Source: Sphingomonadales bacterium (GTDB lineage Bacteria > Pseudomonadota > Alphaproteobacteria > Sphingomonadales > Sphingomonadaceae). From it: a DNA stretch of 64,000 nt. The stretch lies in the NCBI GenBank assembly GCA_014763545.1, contig JACXVD010000004.1, positions 1 through 64,000 on the forward strand, in the 5' to 3' direction. The position numbers and the translations under genes were made by a program. Positions 42,756 through 52,252 of the stretch are shown here, in pieces (position 1 is the first letter of the stretch; each line of letters starts with the position of its first letter). The notes below the pieces were generated by a model. It was not told the origin of the DNA and searched no databases. It saw only the letters and a list, made by a program, of their open reading frames with translations.

Positions 42756-45116
42756 ATGAAGGCATTTGCACCGAAATTCGGGACTCTTTTGCTGTGCGGC
42801 GTCGGCGCGATCGCGTTGCTGCCCGCGCAGGCCATGGCGCAGGACGATACCGCGCCCACCAGCGCTTCGGCCGCTGACGAAGGCGAAGGCGGCATCGTCG
42901 TCACCGCCCGTCGCCGCGAAGAACGCCTGACCGACGTTCCGATCTCGGTCACCGCCTTCACCGGCGATTCGCTGGCCAAGGCCGGCGCGGTCGACATCAC
43001 CGACCTTGCCAACGTCACCCCCAACACCACGCTCGAACCGTCGCGCGGCACGAACTCGACCCTCACCGCCTTTATCCGCGGCGTCGGCCAGCAGGATCCG
43101 GTGTCGGGCTTCGAGCAGGGCGTCGGCATCTATCTCGACGACGTCTATCTCAACCGTCCGCAGGGCGCGGTGCTCGACATCTACGACGTCGAGCGGATCG
43201 AAGTTCTGCGCGGACCGCAGGGCACGCTCTATGGCCGCAACACCATCGGCGGCGCGGTGAAGTACGTTACCCGCATGCTGCCGCAGGAATTCTCGCTCAA
43301 GCTGCGTGGCACCTACGGCACCTACGACCAGGCCGATGGCGTGATCACCGCTTCGGCGCCGATCGGCGACATTGTCCGCGTCGGCGGCAGCGTCGCGCGC
43401 CTCAGCCGCGGCGGCTTCGGCACCAACCTCACCACGGGCGAGGAAAACTACAACAAGGATATCTGGGCCGCGCGCGGCACCTTCGAAATGGGCGGCTATG
43501 GCGAACCCGTGCTGATCCGCATTTCGGGCGACTACACGCTCGACAAGAGCAACGCCCGCGGCGGCCACCGCCTGATTCCGGGCCTGCAGAGCGGCACGCC
43601 GGTGCTGGCCGACGTGTTCGACACCCAAGGCGGCCTGGTCGATCCCAAGCAGCGGGTCGAAGCCTATGGCTTGGCCATGAACGTTACCGTCGACCTCAGC
43701 GATGCTGTCACGCTGCGTTCGATCAGCGCGTGGCGCAAGGACAAGAGCGCCAGCCCGATCGACTTCGACGCGCTGCCCGCTGTCGATCTCGACGTTCCGG
43801 CCTATTACAACAACGAACAGATCAGCCAGGAACTGCAGCTGCTTTACGAAGGCGGCCCGCTGCATGGCCTGATCGGTTTCTACTATCTCGACGCCAAGGC
43901 CGACACGCAGTTCGATGTGCGCCTGTACACGACCTTCAACGGCTTCACCGCTTTCACCGAAGCGAATGTCGACACCAAGACTTACGCGATCTTCGGCGAT
44001 TTCACCTATGACTTCACCGACCAGCTGAGCCTGTCGGTCGGCGGTCGCTACACCTGGGATACCCGCTATGCGCGGATCCTGCGCCAGAACTACCTGGGTG
44101 GCGGTTCGCCGGTCTTCGGCGGCGCCGGCATTCCCTTCGGCGCCCCGAGCACCGACTTCGACGGCAACCGCGAATTCAAGAAGTTCACCCCGCGTGCCAG
44201 CATCAGCTTCAAGCCGGAGCCGGGCCAGAACATCTACGCCTCCTATTCGCAGGGCTTCAAGGGCGGCGGCTTCGACCCGCGCGGCGTCGGCGTCAATGCG
44301 CCCGACTACAACAACAACGGCCTGAACGACGACAGCGATGTCGCCACCTTCCTCAGCTTCCGCCCCGAAAAGGTCGAGAGCTACGAAGTGGGCTACAAGG
44401 GCAGCTTCGCCGACGGGCGCGTCTATGTCGCGGTCGCGGGCTTCTATGCCGACTACACCGACGTGCAGATCCCCGGTTCGGTGGCCTGCAGCGTCGGCGG
44501 CATCCAGACCTTCTGCGGCATCGTGTCCAACGCGGGCAAGGCGCGCTTCAAGGGTGTCGAACTGGAAACCAGCATTCGCGTGGCGCAGGATTTCGCCACT
44601 GCGGGTGACCGCCTGACCTTCAACGGCGCCGCTGGCTACATCGACGCGAAGTACCGCGAATACATCACCAACATCGCCAGCACGCCGACCGACGTGGCGC
44701 AGTATCGCAAGGTGCAGAATACGCCCAAGTGGACCGCCAGCGGCACGCTCGCCTACACCACCCCGATGGGTGACGGCGATCTCAGCCTGTCGAGCACGCT
44801 GTCCTATCGCAGCAAGACCTACCAGTTCGAAGTGCCCAACCCCTATATCGACCAGGACGGTTACGCCCTGCTCGACGCCAGCATCGTCTACACCGCACCG
44901 GGTGGCCGCTGGAGCATCGGGGTTCACGGCAAGAACCTGACCGACAAGGAATACAAGACGTCGGGTTACACCTTCGTGGTCGCGGATGCCGCAACGGGCG
45001 CGATCCCGGTCGGCACCAACGGCTATCCGATCTCGGCGCTGGGCAAGGAAGGCACGCTGACCGCCTTCTACGGCAACCCGCGCCAGGTCTTCGTCACCGG
45101 CACGATCTCCTTCTGA
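42756..45116 (+). CDS. TonB-dependent outer-membrane receptor
   Basis: The 786-residue protein has a signal peptide ending AMA|Q near residue 28. A TonB-box-like IVVTARRREERLTDVPISVTA follows, then a plug with FIRGVGQQDPVSGFEQGVGIYLDDVYLNRP and RIEVLRGPQGTLYGRNTIGGAV. The barrel ends in the C-terminal TGTISF. This is the generic sphingomonad type associated with organic substrates rather than siderophores. It leads an operon with a hydrolase and an MFS carrier under TetR control. Confidence 0.92.
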   Translation: MKAFAPKFGTLLLCGVGAIALLPAQAMAQDDTAPTSASAADEGEGGIVVTARRREERLTDVPISVTAFTGDSLAKAGAVDITDLANVTPNTTLEPSRGTNSTLTAFIRGVGQQDPVSGFEQGVGIYLDDVYLNRPQGAVLDIYDVERIEVLRGPQGTLYGRNTIGGAVKYVTRMLPQEFSLKLRGTYGTYDQADGVITASAPIGDIVRVGGSVARLSRGGFGTNLTTGEENYNKDIWAARGTFEMGGYGEPVLIRISGDYTLDKSNARGGHRLIPGLQSGTPVLADVFDTQGGLVDPKQRVEAYGLAMNVTVDLSDAVTLRSISAWRKDKSASPIDFDALPAVDLDVPAYYNNEQISQELQLLYEGGPLHGLIGFYYLDAKADTQFDVRLYTTFNGFTAFTEANVDTKTYAIFGDFTYDFTDQLSLSVGGRYTWDTRYARILRQNYLGGGSPVFGGAGIPFGAPSTDFDGNREFKKFTPRASISFKPEPGQNIYASYSQGFKGGGFDPRGVGVNAPDYNNNGLNDDSDVATFLSFRPEKVESYEVGYKGSFADGRVYVAVAGFYADYTDVQIPGSVACSVGGIQTFCGIVSNAGKARFKGVELETSIRVAQDFATAGDRLTFNGAAGYIDAKYREYITNIASTPTDVAQYRKVQNTPKWTASGTLAYTTPMGDGDLSLSSTLSYRSKTYQFEVPNPYIDQDGYALLDASIVYTAPGGRWSIGVHGKNLTDKEYKTSGYTFVVADAATGAIPVGTNGYPISALGKEGTLTAFYGNPRQVFVTGTISF

Positions 45117-45125
45117 TCGCGCAGC

Positions 45126-45156
45126 CTGCCGGGTGCGGCTTCGGCCGCCCCGGCAG
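45126..45156 (+). other. Long TTCG-capped hairpin between receptor and hydrolase genes
   Basis: CTGCCGGG-T-GCGGC-TTCG-GCCGC-CCCGGCAG forms a 13-bp stem with one bulged T and a stable tetraloop (45126-45156). There is no T-tract after it. It lies 9 bp after the receptor stop and 18 bp before the hydrolase ATG. It may protect the receptor message or attenuate the downstream genes, and it could mask the hydrolase Shine-Dalgarno region, which overlaps its 3' side closely. Confidence 0.6.
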
Positions 45157-45174
45157 CGCAGGCGGAGCCAAGAC

Positions 45175-46035
45175 ATGACCGAATATCGCGACATCCGCTA
45201 TCGCAGCGGCGATGGCAGGCTGGAGCTTTACGCGCGGGATTATCCCGCCGATGGACCCACCCTGCTGCTGATGCACGGCCTGACCCGCAACAGCGCGGAT
45301 TTCGAAATGCTCGCCGCGCATCTGGCCGGGCGTTATCGCCTGGTGGTGCCCGACCAGCGCGGGCGCGGGCTGTCGCAATATGATCCCGATGGGACAAATT
45401 ATCGCCCCGACCTCTATGTCGAGGACATGTGGGCGCTGCTGGACAAGCTCGAAATCGACACCGTCACCGCCATCGGCACGTCGATGGGCGGGTTGATGGC
45501 GATGGTGATGGCGGCCACCAGGCCAGCGCGCATTCGCGCCATGGTGCTGAACGACATCGGGCCCGAAGTCATGCAGACAGGGCTTGACCGCATCCGCACT
45601 TATGTTGGAGGCGGTGCAGTCATGGAAAACTGGGAAGAGGCCGCCGCGCGCTGCGAGGCGATAAACGGGGATGCGATGATCGGCCTGGATGCATCCGGCT
45701 GGATGGGCTTTGCCCGCCGCACCTGTGAGGAAACACCGGAAGGCGGGGTCCGCTTCGCCTATGACCCGGCAATTTCGGAAAGCATGGCGGACGAACAGCC
45801 CGCGACCGTGCCGCCCGATCTGTGGCCGATGTGGGACATGCTGACCGACAAGCCCGTGCTGTCGATCCGCGGCGCCATCAGCGACCTGCTCTCGCCCGAG
45901 ACCGTGGCCCAGATGCGCGCACGGCATCGCGGGCCGTTCGATGCGGTGGAAATTGCGGGACGCGGCCATGCGCCCCTGCTCGATGAACCGGTCGCCATCG
46001 CGGCGATCGACACTTTCCTGGCCGATCATGGCTGA
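45175..46035 (+). CDS. Alpha/beta hydrolase
   Basis: The 286-residue enzyme has LLLMHGLTRNSADFE (oxyanion His-Gly), the nucleophile elbow GTSMGG near residue 103 and the catalytic His in GRGHAPLLDE, with an acidic residue expected in RGAISDLLS. The best fit is an esterase or lactone hydrolase. It starts after the TTCG hairpin and ends 8 bp inside the MFS gene, whose ATG overlaps it. The substrate is probably the compound brought in by the receptor (inference). Confidence 0.88.
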   Translation: MTEYRDIRYRSGDGRLELYARDYPADGPTLLLMHGLTRNSADFEMLAAHLAGRYRLVVPDQRGRGLSQYDPDGTNYRPDLYVEDMWALLDKLEIDTVTAIGTSMGGLMAMVMAATRPARIRAMVLNDIGPEVMQTGLDRIRTYVGGGAVMENWEEAAARCEAINGDAMIGLDASGWMGFARRTCEETPEGGVRFAYDPAISESMADEQPATVPPDLWPMWDMLTDKPVLSIRGAISDLLSPETVAQMRARHRGPFDAVEIAGRGHAPLLDEPVAIAAIDTFLADHG

Positions 46036-47311
46036 GCCCGCCGCGGGCGCGCAAACGCGCAAGACCCCGGCCCCGGGGCTGGTGCTGACCATGCTGCTGC
46101 TGGTCTACACCTTCAATTTCCTCGATCGGCAGATCCTCGGCATCCTCGCCCAGCCGATCAAGGCCGATCTCGGCCTGACCGATGCCGAATTCGGGGCGCT
46201 GGGCGGGCTCGCCTTCGCGATCCTCTATTCGGTGCTGGGTGTGCCATTGGCGCTGCTGGCGGACCGCACCCGGCGCAGCTGGGTCATCGCAGGCGCGCTG
46301 GCCTTCTGGAGCGGATTCACCGCGCTGTGCGGCGTCGCCACCAGTTTCTGGCAGATGTTCATCTTCCGCCTCGGCGTGGGCACTGGCGAGGCGGGCGGCG
46401 TCGCCCCGTCCTACGCGCTGATCGCCGACTATTTCCCGCCTGAAAAGCGGGCTCGCGCGCTGGCGATCTATTCGCTCGGCATTCCCGTCGGCCTGGCCGG
46501 CGGCACTTTGCTGGGCGCCTATATTGCCACGATGGTCAATTGGCGTGCTGCCTTCATCGCCATGGGCATTGCGGGCATGGTGCTGGCCCCGATCTTCCTG
46601 CTGGTGGTGAAGGACAAACCACGCCCCGAAGGCGCCACGCAGGCTGCCCGCGCGCCGCTGGGCGCGGTCTTCCCGCTACTGGCACGCAAGCCCAGTTTCT
46701 GGCTGATGGCGATTGCCTCGGGCTTCAGTTCCTTGTGCGGCTATGGCCTTGCGCTGTGGACCCCGGCGGTGCTGATGCGCAGCTTCGGCCTCGACCTGGT
46801 CACCACTGGCCAGTTTCTCGCCAGCCTGCTGGTGATCGGTGGCACGACCGGCATGTTCCTCGGTGGCTGGCTGGCCGACCGCCTGGGCCAGGTCGACCGG
46901 CGCTGGTACGCCCGGATCCCGGCAATCGCCTGGCTGATCACCGCACCGACCTTTGCCATCGCACTGATCGCGCCGATCCCGATGGCGATCATGTGGGTCA
47001 TCCTGCTGGTGCCCAATGCGCTGAATACGCTGTGGCTCGGCCCGGTGACCAATTCGGTGCAGCATCTCGTGCCCGCCCCGATGCGGGCCACGGCTTCGGG
47101 CAGCTTCCTGATGATCAACAATCTGATCGGGCTGGGCATCGGGCCGATGCTGATGGGCTTCCTGTCGGACCAGTTCACTGCGGCATACGGCACCGAAGCG
47201 TTGCGCTATGCCGCGACCGCCTGCCTCAGCTTCTATGTGATCGCGGGGCTGATGATGTTGCTGGCAGCGCGCAGCCTGCGGGCCGACTGGATCGAGGAAG
47301 GCGCGCACTGA
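46028..47311 (+). CDS. MFS transporter (spinster-like)
   Basis: The 427-residue protein has 12 predicted helices and the spinster-type sequence LLVYTFNFLDRQILGILAQPIKADLGLTDAEFG, with LADRTRRSW in loop 2-3 and GEAGGVAPSYALIADYFPP in helix 4-5. Such carriers sit in many sphingomonad catabolic operons. Its ATG lies 8 bp inside the hydrolase gene, so the two are coupled. Confidence 0.9.
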   Translation: MAEPAAGAQTRKTPAPGLVLTMLLLVYTFNFLDRQILGILAQPIKADLGLTDAEFGALGGLAFAILYSVLGVPLALLADRTRRSWVIAGALAFWSGFTALCGVATSFWQMFIFRLGVGTGEAGGVAPSYALIADYFPPEKRARALAIYSLGIPVGLAGGTLLGAYIATMVNWRAAFIAMGIAGMVLAPIFLLVVKDKPRPEGATQAARAPLGAVFPLLARKPSFWLMAIASGFSSLCGYGLALWTPAVLMRSFGLDLVTTGQFLASLLVIGGTTGMFLGGWLADRLGQVDRRWYARIPAIAWLITAPTFAIALIAPIPMAIMWVILLVPNALNTLWLGPVTNSVQHLVPAPMRATASGSFLMINNLIGLGIGPMLMGFLSDQFTAAYGTEALRYAATACLSFYVIAGLMMLLAARSLRADWIEEGAH

Positions 47312-47327
47312 AAGGGCGGCAGCGGGC

Positions 47328-47378
47328 GCACCCGGCAAGCACTTGATTGCATTTGAAACCGGGTGCAAGCGCCCGGTT
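47328..47378 (+). other. Two mutually exclusive hairpins in the putA leader
   Basis: GCACCCGG (47328-47335) can pair with CCGGGTGC (47359-47366). AACCGGG (47357-47363) can pair with CCCGGTT (47372-47378). Both use 47359-47363, so only one can form at a time. They lie 30-80 nt before the putA ATG and just after the MFS stop. This is attenuator-like geometry, without an obvious T-tract. Confidence 0.4.
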
Positions 47379-47407
47379 CCATCCGGCAACAACGCGAGTC
47401 GCCCCGC

Positions 47408-50400
47408 ATGTCTTCCCCCGCCCCGCGCGCCACGGCGCTCGACCGCAGCGCCATCCGCATCGCCTACCGGCAGGAAGAAGCCGCCTGCGTTGCCGAGCGG
47501 CTGCGGCAGGCGGCGCCCGCCTCGCAGGTACATGCCCCCGCCGCCCGGCTCGCCGCCACGCTGATCGAGGGTGCGCGCCACCAGAAGGCGAGCGGGCTCG
47601 ACGCATTCCTGCACGCCTATGGCCTCGCCACCGAAGAGGGCATCGCGCTGATGTGCCTGGCCGAGGCGCTGCTGCGCGTGCCCGACAGCGCCACCGCCGA
47701 CGCGCTGATCCGCGACAAGCTGGGCGAGATCGACTGGGGCGAGCACCTGGGAGAGAGCTCGTCCACCTTCGTCAACGCGGCGACTTTCTCGCTGATGCTC
47801 ACCGGCGAAGTGCTCGAACGCCCCGAGCAGCACCAGCGCGGCATGGGCGCAACCCTGCGCCGCGCAATCGGGCGGCTGGGCGAACCGGTGATCCGCAAGG
47901 CGGTGACGCAGGCGATGCGCATCCTGGGCGGGCAGTTCGTGTTCGGGCGGACGATCGACGAGGCGCTCGAACGCGCGGCGCCCGAACGCAAGCGCGGCCT
48001 GACCCATTCCTTCGACATGCTCGGCGAAGCGGCGATGACCTTTGCCGACGCGGAGAAATATCGCCAATCCTATGAAACCGCGCTCGACCGGCTGGCGCAG
48101 GAGGCATCGGGCGGCGTCGGCCCCTCCCCCGGCATTTCGGTGAAACTCTCCGCGCTCTATCCGCGTTACGATTTCCTCCATGCCGAAGCAGCGAAGGCGG
48201 CGCTGGTGCCGATGGTCAAGGCGCTGGCGATCAGGGCGCGCGACGCCGACATCCATTTCACCATCGACGCCGAAGAAGCCGAGCGGCTGGAATTGTCGCT
48301 CGACATCATTGAAGCGCTGGTCGCCGACAATGAATTGTTCGCCCGCGATGGCAGCGCCAATTGGGAGGGCTTCGGCCTTGCCATCCAGGCCTACCAGAAG
48401 CGCGCCGTGCCGCTGTGCGACTGGATCGCGCAGCTCGCGCGGCGGCATGGGCGGCGGCTGTTCGTGCGGCTGGTGAAGGGCGCCTATTGGGATACCGAGG
48501 TCAAGCTGAGCCAGGTCGGCGGGCACAGCGATTTTCCGGTGTTCACCCGCAAGGTGGCAACCGACGTGTCCTACCTCGCCTGCGCGGGGCGCCTGCTGGC
48601 CGCAAGCGATGCGATCTTCCCCGCCTTCGCCACGCACAACGCCTACACGATCGGGGCGATCAAGGCCCTCGCCGGCGAAGGGGCCTCGAGCAGCGAAGCG
48701 ATAGGCCGACCCGCCTCAAGCAGCGAAGCGATAGGCCGAAACCACTCCGCCAGGTTCGAATTCCAGCGGCTCCACGGCATGGGCGAGGATGTCTATGCCG
48801 CGCTTGCCGCAGAGGAGAAACGGCAGGGCCAGCCGCAGACAAGGGTGCGGATCTACGCCCCGGTTGGCGGGCACAAGGAACTGCTCGCCTATCTGGTGCG
48901 CCGCCTGCTGGAAAACGGCGCGAACTCCTCTTTCGTCAACCGCATGGCCGATGCCGAAGTGCCGGTGGCCGAACTGGTGACCGATCCGGTCGCCGAACTC
49001 GCGGCGACCGAGCCGCGGCGCAACCCGGCGATCCCGCTGCCGGCGGATATCTTCCCGGGCCGGCAGAACAGCGCGGGTGTCGACCTGGCCGATCCGCTGC
49101 TGCGCGGGCCGCTGATGGAGCGGCTGGCCCAGCTGGAAGGGGCGATGTGGAAGGTCGGCCCGACGCTGCGCTCGGGCGAGGACGGCGCATCCCATGCCGT
49201 GCGCAGCCCGCAGGACCGTGACGAGGTGGTCGGGATCGTGACCGAGGCGAGCGCCGCGGATGTCGAGCTGGCGATTACCCGTGCACAGGCAATCCAGCAA
49301 GGCTGGGACGCGCTGGGCGGCGAAAAGCGTGCGCTGCTGCTCGAAGAGGCGGCGCGGCTATTCGAGGACCATACCGATGAATTCCTGTCGCTGTGCCGCC
49401 GCGAAGGGGGCAAGACGCTGGTCGATGCGGTGCTGGAGCTGCGCGAAGCGGTCGATTTCCTGCGTTACTATGCGGCCGAAGCGCGGCGTCTGTGTACCGG
49501 GGTGGAACCGCTCCCCGGCCCGACCGGCGAGGAAAACTACATCCGCCTGCATGGGCGCGGCGTGTTTGTGACGATCAGCCCGTGGAATTTCCCGCTGGCG
49601 ATCTTCATCGGCCCGGCCGCTGCCGCGCTGGCGGCGGGCAACACCGTCCTAGCCAAGCCCGCCGAGCAGACCCCGCTGATCGCCTGGCTGGCGGTCAAGC
49701 TGTGCCACGAGGCGGGCATCCCCGAGGATGTGTTCCAGCTGATACCGGGCGATGGCAAGGTCGGCGCGATGCTGACCTCCGATCCGCGCATCGCGGGCGT
49801 CGCCTTCACCGGATCGACCGCTACCGCGCAAGCGATCAACCGCAGCCTCGCCATGCGCGACGGGCCGCTGGGCATCCTGATCGCCGAGACCGGCGGGCAG
49901 AACGCGATGATCGTCGATTCCTCCGCCTTGCCCGAACAGGTGACGCGCGATGTGGTCGGCTCTGCCTTCCAGAGCGCGGGGCAGCGCTGTTCCGCACTGC
50001 GCGTGCTCTACCTGCAGGAAGATGTCGCCGACACCATGCTGGAAATGATCCGCGGAGCCTTCGAGGCGCTGGAGGCCGGCGATCCGGCGCTGCTGCCGAC
50101 CGATGTCGGCCCGGTGATCGACCAGGAGGCGTGGTTCGACCTAGAAGGCCATGTCGCGATCATGCAGCAGGCCGGCGCACCGGTGGTGCGCTGTGGCGCC
50201 TCGTCCGACCGCAAGGGCTGGTTCGTCGCCCCGACGATCATCGAGATTCCGTCGATCGCCGTGTTGGAGAAAGAGAATTTCGGCCCGATCCTGCATGTCG
50301 CCCGCTTCAGGGCCGATGAACTGGAACAGGTGATCGAGGAGATCAATTCGACCGGCTTCGGCCTGACCATGGGCCTGCACAGCCGCATCGCCGCGACGCG

Positions 50401-50617
50401 CCGGCTGGTCGAAGCGAAGGCGCGGGTCGGCAATCTCTACGTCAACCGCAACCAGATCGGTGCGGTGGTCGGTAGCCAGCCGTTCGGCGGCGAAGGTCTG
50501 TCGGGCACCGGGCCCAAGGCGGGCGGGCCGCATTATCTGGCCCGCTTTGCGACCGAGCGGGTGGTCTGCGTCGACACGACTGCAGCAGGGGGCAACGCCA
50601 GCCTGCTGGCGAGCTGA
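47408..50617 (+). CDS. putA: Bifunctional proline dehydrogenase / glutamate-semialdehyde dehydrogenase PutA
   Basis: The 1069-residue protein lacks the N-terminal ribbon-helix-helix repressor domain of gamma PutA. The proline dehydrogenase barrel occupies about 40-480 (GISVKLSALYPRYDF, RLVKGAYWDTEVK, FQRLHGMGEDVY). The aldehyde dehydrogenase domain occupies about 530-1040 (SPWNFPLAIFIG; catalytic Cys near 861 in FQSAGQRCSALR; SGTGPKAGG). It oxidises proline to glutamate. Residues about 426-445 are an in-frame double repeat, ASSSEAIGRP/ASSSEAIGRN, inserted just before FEFQRLHGMGE, where other PutA proteins have a short loop. The start at 47408 gives MSSPAPRATA. Confidence 0.93.
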   Translation: MSSPAPRATALDRSAIRIAYRQEEAACVAERLRQAAPASQVHAPAARLAATLIEGARHQKASGLDAFLHAYGLATEEGIALMCLAEALLRVPDSATADALIRDKLGEIDWGEHLGESSSTFVNAATFSLMLTGEVLERPEQHQRGMGATLRRAIGRLGEPVIRKAVTQAMRILGGQFVFGRTIDEALERAAPERKRGLTHSFDMLGEAAMTFADAEKYRQSYETALDRLAQEASGGVGPSPGISVKLSALYPRYDFLHAEAAKAALVPMVKALAIRARDADIHFTIDAEEAERLELSLDIIEALVADNELFARDGSANWEGFGLAIQAYQKRAVPLCDWIAQLARRHGRRLFVRLVKGAYWDTEVKLSQVGGHSDFPVFTRKVATDVSYLACAGRLLAASDAIFPAFATHNAYTIGAIKALAGEGASSSEAIGRPASSSEAIGRNHSARFEFQRLHGMGEDVYAALAAEEKRQGQPQTRVRIYAPVGGHKELLAYLVRRLLENGANSSFVNRMADAEVPVAELVTDPVAELAATEPRRNPAIPLPADIFPGRQNSAGVDLADPLLRGPLMERLAQLEGAMWKVGPTLRSGEDGASHAVRSPQDRDEVVGIVTEASAADVELAITRAQAIQQGWDALGGEKRALLLEEAARLFEDHTDEFLSLCRREGGKTLVDAVLELREAVDFLRYYAAEARRLCTGVEPLPGPTGEENYIRLHGRGVFVTISPWNFPLAIFIGPAAAALAAGNTVLAKPAEQTPLIAWLAVKLCHEAGIPEDVFQLIPGDGKVGAMLTSDPRIAGVAFTGSTATAQAINRSLAMRDGPLGILIAETGGQNAMIVDSSALPEQVTRDVVGSAFQSAGQRCSALRVLYLQEDVADTMLEMIRGAFEALEAGDPALLPTDVGPVIDQEAWFDLEGHVAIMQQAGAPVVRCGASSDRKGWFVAPTIIEIPSIAVLEKENFGPILHVARFRADELEQVIEEINSTGFGLTMGLHSRIAATRRLVEAKARVGNLYVNRNQIGAVVGSQPFGGEGLSGTGPKAGGPHYLARFATERVVCVDTTAAGGNASLLAS
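48683..48742. repeat. Two tandem 30-bp repeats inside putA
   Basis: Copies at 48683-48712 and 48713-48742 differ at only a few bases. Both contain CAGCGAAGCGATAGGCCGA and a CTCRAGCAGCGAAGCG core. The 30-bp length keeps the reading frame and adds 20 residues. The core in reverse complement resembles the repeats beside the rplA stop (204-263). Confidence 0.8.
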
Positions 50618-50673
50618 GCATTCGGCCACTGGCCCCTTCGCAGCTGCGGCAATCTGCGTTAGAAGCGCGGCCC

Positions 50674-51207
50674 ATGCGCCGCCTTGTCACGCTTATCGCC
50701 GCCGTCTTCGCGCTCGCCTGGTCGCTGCCCGCGGCCGCGCAGGTGACGATCGCCTTCCACAGCTTCAACGGTTCGATGTTCGTCGGGCGCTATCCCCACG
50801 CCTTCATCGTGCTGGACGGTACGCTGGAATCGAACGGCAAGCGGGTGCGCGAAAACTACGGTTTTTCGGCCAAGACGACCGGCCCGGCGGTGCTGGCTGG
50901 CCCGGTCGATTCGATGATCCTGATCGAGGACGAGAAGTGGCTGACCAAGACCAACACCCACTTCACCATCCCGATCAGCGATGAAACCTATCACCGGATC
51001 ATCGCCGAAAAGAACCGCTGGGATGACAGCAAGGGCATGCAATACAACCTCGGCAGCCGCAATTGCATCCACTTCGTCGGCCGGATGGCGCAGATCGTGG
51101 GACTGCAGGTCGATTACCCGAAAAAGCTGCTGCGCAAGCCGCGCGCCTGGCTGAACCACATCGCGCTGCTCAATCCGAAACTGGATGCCAGACAGGTCCG
51201 CAGCTGA
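50674..51207 (+). CDS. Secreted protein with His...Cys arrangement, possibly NlpC/P60-like
   Basis: The 177-residue protein has a signal peptide cut near AAA|Q (residue 23). A His-Ala-Phe (RYPHAFIVLDG) precedes a Cys in SRNCIHFVGRMAQIVGL, the order seen in circularly permuted NlpC/P60-like (LRAT/YiiX/DUF4105) folds. That is an inference from motif order only. It stands alone after putA, in the same direction, 56 bp downstream. Confidence 0.6.
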   Translation: MRRLVTLIAAVFALAWSLPAAAQVTIAFHSFNGSMFVGRYPHAFIVLDGTLESNGKRVRENYGFSAKTTGPAVLAGPVDSMILIEDEKWLTKTNTHFTIPISDETYHRIIAEKNRWDDSKGMQYNLGSRNCIHFVGRMAQIVGLQVDYPKKLLRKPRAWLNHIALLNPKLDARQVRS

Positions 51208-51246
51208 ATTAATCCACTTTTGTGCAATCGGTGCTAAGCGCCGCGC

Positions 51247-52248
51247 ATGACCAGAACCACAATCGTTACCGGCGCCGCAGGATTCATCGGCGCGGCCCTG
51301 TCCGAAGCATTGATGGCGCGCGGCGACCGCGTGATCGGCATCGACAATTGCAACGACTATTACGCCGTCTCGCTGAAGGATGCGCGCCTGCGCCGCCTGG
51401 CGGACCGCCATGGCGACAGCTTTACCTTCCACCGGATCGACTTTGCCGACAATGACGCGCTGCTGGCGGCGCTGGACGGGGCAGAGTTCAGCCGCATCGT
51501 CCACCTCGGCGCGCAGGCCGGGGTGCGCTATTCGATCGAGAATCCGCATGCCTATGTCCAGTCGAACCTCGTCGGCCATGTAAACATGCTCGAGCTGGCC
51601 CGCCACCGGGGGGTGGAGCATATGGTCTATGCCAGCTCCAGCTCGGTCTATGGCGGGAACGACAAGGTGCCCTTCTCGGTCGAGGATCGCTGCGACCATC
51701 CCGTCTCGCTCTATGCGGCGACCAAGAAGGCGGACGAGCTGATGAGCGAAACCTACGCCCATCTGTTCCGCCTGCCGCTGACGGGGCTGCGCTTCTTCAC
51801 CGTCTATGGCCCGTGGGGCCGCCCGGACATGGCGCTGTGGAAGTTCACCGCCAATATCATGGCGGGCAAGCCGATCCCGGTGTTCAACCACGGCGATATG
51901 TATCGCGACTTCACCTATATCGACGACATCATTGCCGGGGTGATCGCATGTCTCGACCATCCGCCGGCAGATGATGGCGCGGTGAAGGCGGGCGGCAGCG
52001 TGAAGCCGCATGCGGTGTACAACATCGGCAACAACCAGTCCGAACCGCTGATGAAGCTCATCGGCGTGCTGGAGGATGCGCTGGGCCGCAAGGCCGAGAT
52101 GGAGATGCTGCCGATGCAGCCGGGCGACGTCTACAAGACCTATGCCGACATCGACGCGATGCGTCGCACCTTCGGATACGAGCCGACCACCACGATCGAG
52201 GTCGGCGTGCCGCAATTCGTCGAATGGTTTCGCGGCTATAATGGCTAG
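51247..52248 (+). CDS. NAD-dependent sugar-nucleotide epimerase (UDP-glucuronate 4-epimerase type)
   Basis: The 333-residue short-chain epimerase has GAAGFIGAAL (NAD), GAQAGVRYSIENPHAYVQSNLVG, the catalytic Tyr-x3-Lys in YAATKKADE near residue 158, and GRPDMALWKFT. These signatures match UDP-glucuronate/galacturonate 4-epimerases. It supplies a sugar for capsule or lipopolysaccharide. No other polysaccharide genes flank it; manC-manA are 32 kb away. Confidence 0.88.
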   Translation: MTRTTIVTGAAGFIGAALSEALMARGDRVIGIDNCNDYYAVSLKDARLRRLADRHGDSFTFHRIDFADNDALLAALDGAEFSRIVHLGAQAGVRYSIENPHAYVQSNLVGHVNMLELARHRGVEHMVYASSSSVYGGNDKVPFSVEDRCDHPVSLYAATKKADELMSETYAHLFRLPLTGLRFFTVYGPWGRPDMALWKFTANIMAGKPIPVFNHGDMYRDFTYIDDIIAGVIACLDHPPADDGAVKAGGSVKPHAVYNIGNNQSEPLMKLIGVLEDALGRKAEMEMLPMQPGDVYKTYADIDAMRRTFGYEPTTTIEVGVPQFVEWFRGYNG

Positions 52249-52252
52249 GCGA

